From positions 948,150 through 1,012,149 of the forward strand of contig NZ_LFTY01000002.1 in the NCBI RefSeq assembly GCF_001078595.1: 64,000 nucleotides of DNA. The letters run 5' to 3'. The notes under the pieces are model-generated. The model saw only the letters and a program-made list of their open reading frames with translations. It made no database searches and had not been told where the DNA came from. Positions 62,998 to 64,000 of this stretch are shown here, one piece after another. How positions within the stretch are numbered: the first letter of the stretch is position 1; the number at the start of each line of letters is the position of its first letter. The stretch comes from Candidatus Rhodobacter oscarellae. GTDB taxonomy: Bacteria; Pseudomonadota; Alphaproteobacteria; Rhodobacterales; Rhodobacteraceae. The position numbers and the translations under genes were made by a program.

Positions 62998-64000
62998 ATG
63001 GCCAAGCCAATGACCTTTACTTGCACCGCCTGCGGTGCCGCGCATTCCAAGTGGTCTGGGCGCTGCGAGACCTGCGGCGAATGGAATACGATCATCGAGG
63101 AGGCGCCCTTGTCGGCGGGGCCAGCCAAGAAGTCCCTCGGGGCCAACCGCGGCAGCAAGGTCGTGTTGACGGATCTCGCAACGCAGGAGCCGCCGCCGCC
63201 GCGCACCGGCTCAGGCATCGCCGAGCTGGACCGCGTGCTGGGCGGCGGGCTGGTGCCAGCAAGCGCAATCCTAGTGGGCGGGGACCCGGGCATCGGCAAG
63301 TCCACGCTGCTCTTGCAGGCCGCATCAAGTTTCGCCCGCAATGGACTGAAATCGGTATATATTTCGGGAGAGGAAGCCTCGGCCCAGGTGCGCATGCGCG
63401 CCCAAAGGTTGGGGTTGGCGGACGCGCCGGTGAAGCTCGCGACAGAGACCAATCTGCGCGACATCCTGACCACGCTAGAGGCCGAGACGCCGGACGTGGC
63501 GGTGATCGATTCGGTGCAGACCATGTGGGCCGACAATGTCGAAAGCGCGCCGGGCTCGGTGAGCCAGGTGCGCGCCGCGGCCCATGAGCTGACCACGTTC
63601 GCCAAGCGCAAGGGGTGCGCCGTGATCCTGGTGGGCCACGTCACCAAAGAGGGCCAGATCGCGGGCCCGCGCGTGGTCGAGCATATGGTGGACACGGTGC
63701 TCTATTTCGAGGGCGAGCGCGGCCACCAGTTCCGCATCTTGCGGGCGGTCAAGAACCGCTTTGGCCCCGCCGATGAGATCGGCGTTTTTGAGATGACTGG
63801 CAATGGATTGGAGGAAGTTCTTAATCCTTCGGCCCTATTTCTTTCAGAGCGCGACGAGCCGGCTCCGGGCTCGGTCGTGTTCGCAGGCATCGAGGGCACA
63901 CGCCCGGTGCTGGTGGAGTTCCAGGCGCTGGTCTCGCCGACGCCGCATAGCCAGCCGCGCCGCACGGTGGTGGGAGATGTGTATAAGAGACAGCCTCTGA
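62998..64000 (+). CDS. radA: DNA repair protein RadA, truncated by adapter sequence
   Basis: The first 325 codons of RadA (Sms), a DnaB-like helicase for recombination. Features: zinc finger FTCTACGAAHSKWSGRCETC, Walker A GGDPGIGKSTLL, and the RadA-specific KNRFG (VKNRFGPADE). Real sequence ends at QPRRTVVG (about 63974). Downstream codons read DVYKRQ, the known translation of the Nextera mosaic end, and are not part of the gene. The C-terminal Lon-like domain is therefore missing in this window. Confidence 0.93.
   Translation, partial: MAKPMTFTCTACGAAHSKWSGRCETCGEWNTIIEEAPLSAGPAKKSLGANRGSKVVLTDLATQEPPPPRTGSGIAELDRVLGGGLVPASAILVGGDPGIGKSTLLLQAASSFARNGLKSVYISGEEASAQVRMRAQRLGLADAPVKLATETNLRDILTTLEAETPDVAVIDSVQTMWADNVESAPGSVSQVRAAAHELTTFAKRKGCAVILVGHVTKEGQIAGPRVVEHMVDTVLYFEGERGHQFRILRAVKNRFGPADEIGVFEMTGNGLEEVLNPSALFLSERDEPAPGSVVFAGIEGTRPVLVEFQALVSPTPHSQPRRTVVGDVYKRQPL
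63975..63993 (+). other. Tn5/Nextera mosaic-end adapter (assembly artefact)
   Basis: AGATGTGTATAAGAGACAG, the exact 19-nt transposase end used in library construction, interrupts radA in frame. The antisense reading gives the equally well known MCIRDS peptide. The seven bases after it (63994-64000) are not supported as genome neighbours of radA. Confidence 0.98.

Noticed and set aside
63803..64000. Small + strand frame ending in MCIRDSL near the window end
   Set aside because: The C-terminus is the translated Nextera mosaic end in another frame, and the frame overlaps radA.

Overview
The window looks like chromosomal DNA of an alphaproteobacterium, most likely a Rhodobacteraceae (Roseobacter-type) strain. 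The basis is the GC-rich coding style, the family membership of the host genes (AcnA, CcmC-CcmD-CcmG, PurF, a DUF4169 plus ribbon-helix-helix pair, MlaE/MlaF) and an infC gene that appears to start at a rare ATA codon. The last bases carry a 19-nt Tn5/Nextera mosaic-end adapter (63975-63993) fused in frame to radA, so the right edge is an assembly artefact and not genome.

Bases 1-23.6 kb are the late half of a lambda/HK97-type siphovirus prophage, nearly all on the + strand. The order is HNH nuclease, small and large terminase, portal, ClpP-like prohead protease, HK97-fold capsid, head-tail connectors, tail terminator, tail tube, tail chaperone, tape measure with an embedded muramidase-like domain, a lambda-order M-L-K-I-J tail-tip module, small membrane proteins, a tail fibre, endolysin, a holin candidate, overlapping spanins and a papain-like hydrolase. 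A tyrosine integrase on the - strand ends the prophage directly next to the 5' end of dusA. This fits integration at the start of dusA, with the phage supplying the new 5' end. Early, immunity and replication genes must lie left of the window.

Bases 23.6-64 kb are host chromosome: dusA, DUF899, DUF938, infC, an SLC13 permease, an Atm1-type exporter, a sulfotransferase, xthA, a YhiN-type flavoprotein, an ErpA/IscA-type protein, dGTPase, a secreted polysaccharide lyase, a glycosyltransferase, an MFS transporter, rsmA, the ccmC-ccmD-ccmG cytochrome c maturation genes, a TPR protein, acnA, DUF1223, a five-gene operon (two nitrile-hydratase beta halves, the alpha subunit, a DMT transporter, a lipid A acyltransferase), fliG, an AT-rich unknown two-gene membrane cassette, purF, an aldo/keto reductase, the DUF4169/RHH pair, alr-mlaE-mlaF, a PqiA-domain protein and truncated radA.

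The least explained structure is in the intergenic DNA of the host part. Four loci carry the same composite element of about 135-148 bp. Each is built from two tandem pairs of palindromes (class A, CTCTT/AAGAG core; class B, TTCCTT or TTTCTT core) separated by 44-59 bp. Most sequence differences keep the arms paired, and every copy sits just downstream of a gene. A second family has two 230-bp copies whose 16-bp stem arms are colinear and show a compensatory pair change. There is also a degenerate duplicate of the acnA 3' end about 1 kb from the intact gene, flanking a TM2-domain gene. The split, cobalt-type nitrile hydratase genes have the layout of thiocyanate hydrolase (scnB-scnA-scnC).
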